Positions 62,703-64,000 of a stretch of 64,000 nucleotides of DNA are shown here, piece after piece. Made by a program: the position numbers and the translations under genes. Every line of letters begins with the position of its first letter. The stretch's first letter is position 1. Origin of the DNA: Winogradskyella vidalii (GTDB taxonomy: Bacteria; Bacteroidota; Bacteroidia; Flavobacteriales; Flavobacteriaceae); NCBI RefSeq assembly GCF_013403955.1, contig NZ_JABFDG010000006.1, positions 186,001 through 250,000 on the forward strand, given 5' to 3'. The notes beneath the pieces were generated by a model. The model did not search any database. It was not told where the DNA came from and worked only from the letters and a program-made list of their open reading frames with translations.

Positions 62703-64000
62703 TTATTGTTTCAATTCTATTTTTAAAATTTGCTTAGTTTCATCAGTAATTTTAAAGCGTTCATCAGCACGCATGCCTACAACCCAAACCACCTTATTAT
62801 TTGACGTCAGTAACCAAGTATTCTCTTTTTCTACTAGGGATAGTTTTTCATCTTTTAGAAATTTACTGAGCTTCTTTTTACCTTTCATTCCTAATGGCTG
62901 AAACACATCGCCTTCCTCCCAAAGTCTTAATTCTATTGGGAACTCTAACTTGTTCTTATCGACATAAATAATATCTTTTGAGGTTTCTGCAATGGCATCA
63001 ACATCATCAAAAGGCATGATTCCTAATGGTGTTTTTATAATTCGGTTATGCACATCAGCTTCACTTAGCGTCATAGCGTCACTATGATTTCCGTTTAAAT
63101 CTGTTAAAATTAAAAAAGTTCTATGCTTTATCAGTCGATGGGTATTAGACTTAACTAACTTTCCTGATTCTGCATCTAAAAGCGCTACAACGTCATCCCA
63201 GGCCGTAAACCCATAGGCCTTAAAAACTTCATACAAATACGCTTTGGGATTATTACGACTTTTAAATTCAGCTATTTTATAAATAATACCATAGTTATCA
63301 GTAGCTTCAATCGCATTACGTTTAAAAATCTTTAAATTTTCATCTACAATTTCAGCGGAATCATTAAGGTTTGAAATGGTATTTTGAAAACTATCTAAAA
63401 GTTGCGGATTAATTTCTTTTAAAATAGGCACCAATTCGTGTCGCAGTTTGTTTCTCAAATACTTTCTAGAAGCATTACTAGCATCTTCACGCCATATAAT
63501 CGTTTCCTGATTAGCAAACGCTTCAATTTGAGCTCTAGAAAACGGTAGCAACGGTCGCACCACATTAGCGTTAATCATCGGAATTCCGGTTAAACCGTTT
63601 AATCCTGTACCTCTCGTAAAGTTAATTAAAAACGTCTCTAAATTATCATCAGCATGATGTGCGGTGAGTATATAATTGAACTGTAAGTGTTCTGCTAATT
63701 CTGCAAACCAGTCGTAGCGCAACTCCCGAGCCGCCATTTGTATTGAACATTTATTAATTTCAGCATAAGCTTCAGTATCAAAACTCTGCACAAAAATTTC
63801 AACCTGTAATGTTTCTGCTAAATCTAAAACAAAAGCTTCGTCTTTATCACTTTCTTCAGCTCTTAGATTAAAGTTACAATGCGCCAGTGAAAACTTTAAC
63901 TCCAGAGATTTACATAGGTGAGCCAATACAACACTGTCTATACCTCCAGAAATGGCGATAATTAATTTCCTTTCACTTAGAATTGAAAGATTCTTTTCTA
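62703..64000 (-). CDS. tilS: tRNA(Ile)-lysidine synthase, N-terminus outside window
   Basis: Modifies C34 of the AUA-reading tRNA(Ile) with lysine. The PP-loop motif SGGIDSVVL lies near 63926-63957, followed by LAHCNFNLRAEESDKDEAFV, ELRYDWFAELAEHLQFNYILTAHHADDNLETFLINFTRGTGLNGLTGIP (given in part), and SNASRKYLRNKLRHELVPIL. The frame stays open to base 64000, and the PP-loop is only about 22 codons from the edge, so only a few N-terminal residues are missing. The C-terminus has the TilS substrate domain (RLWEEGDVFQPLGMKGKKKLSKFLKDEK). Confidence 0.94.
   Translation of the reverse strand, partial: EKNLSILSERKLIIAISGGIDSVVLAHLCKSLELKFSLAHCNFNLRAEESDKDEAFVLDLAETLQVEIFVQSFDTEAYAEINKCSIQMAARELRYDWFAELAEHLQFNYILTAHHADDNLETFLINFTRGTGLNGLTGIPMINANVVRPLLPFSRAQIEAFANQETIIWREDASNASRKYLRNKLRHELVPILKEINPQLLDSFQNTISNLNDSAEIVDENLKIFKRNAIEATDNYGIIYKIAEFKSRNNPKAYLYEVFKAYGFTAWDDVVALLDAESGKLVKSNTHRLIKHRTFLILTDLNGNHSDAMTLSEADVHNRIIKTPLGIMPFDDVDAIAETSKDIIYVDKNKLEFPIELRLWEEGDVFQPLGMKGKKKLSKFLKDEKLSLVEKENTWLLTSNNKVVWVVGMRADERFKITDETKQILKIELKQ

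Overview
The window looks like a chromosomal segment of a marine-type member of the Flavobacteriaceae (Bacteroidota). Evidence by eye: AT-rich DNA, promoter elements of the TTTG / TAnnTTTG type, three secreted proteins with type IX secretion (T9SS) C-terminal sorting domains, many lipoproteins, and lineage-typical families (DUF4835, DUF5686, DUF6913, DUF3276/PUR, a long NusB, a Rpb6/omega-like protein, YtxJ). No rRNA, tRNA, CRISPR array, prophage or intact insertion sequence was seen.

Layout. 1-5.9 kb: glyA (cut by the left edge), fahA, a long RluA-type pseudouridine synthase and a lipoprotein. 5.9-11.4 kb: a large T9SS surface protein between two gaps that hold decayed intergenic repeats. 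11.4-15.2 kb: a membrane protein, a monothiol bacilliredoxin and clpB. 15.2-16.2 kb: a gap with the remains of a TraB/GumN-family gene. 16.2-19.6 kb: deoC, deoD, a histidine phosphatase, a lipoprotein and smpB. 19.8-24.9 kb: a DUF5686 outer-membrane protein, three small exported proteins and a DoxD-DoxA fusion. 25-33.5 kb: pcm, a Gfo/Idh/MocA oxidoreductase, hbd, DUF1015, a small membrane protein, a YggS-family protein, an exonuclease/GIY-YIG fusion that starts inside a repeat, a potassium channel with a zinc ribbon, and miaA.

33.6-38.5 kb (minus strand): a tight run of glycosyltransferase, YbbR, coaE and an RprX/RprY-like two-component system. 38.6-41 kb: a CUB-domain T9SS protein flanked by two identical 19-bp sequences at terminators. 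41-48.8 kb: fabI, a lipoprotein, recN, DUF4835, coaBC, omega, bamD, dapA and DUF6913. 48.9-50.7 kb: a 5'-nucleotidase split over two genes. 50.8-54 kb: yajC, DUF1573, nusB and an amino-acid dehydrogenase. 54-64 kb: an ABC exporter, a PUR protein, a CocE/NonD hydrolase, a third T9SS protein, adenine deaminase and tilS (cut by the right edge).

Most genes are housekeeping: cofactor synthesis (coaE, coaBC), envelope biogenesis (bamD, fabI, YbbR, yajC), lysine precursor synthesis, RNA modification (miaA, tilS, RluA) and nucleoside or purine salvage (deoC, deoD, split 5'-nucleotidase, adenine deaminase). The parts that look accessory are the three T9SS proteins and the repeat-bearing gaps. No clear new multi-gene defence or biosynthetic system was found. 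The leads most worth checking are the repeat-derived start codon at 30275, the repeat-flanked T9SS gene at 38.7-40.9 kb, the small lipoprotein/DoxD-DoxA pair, the zinc-ribbon potassium channel, and the TAnnTTTG elements lying directly against start codons.
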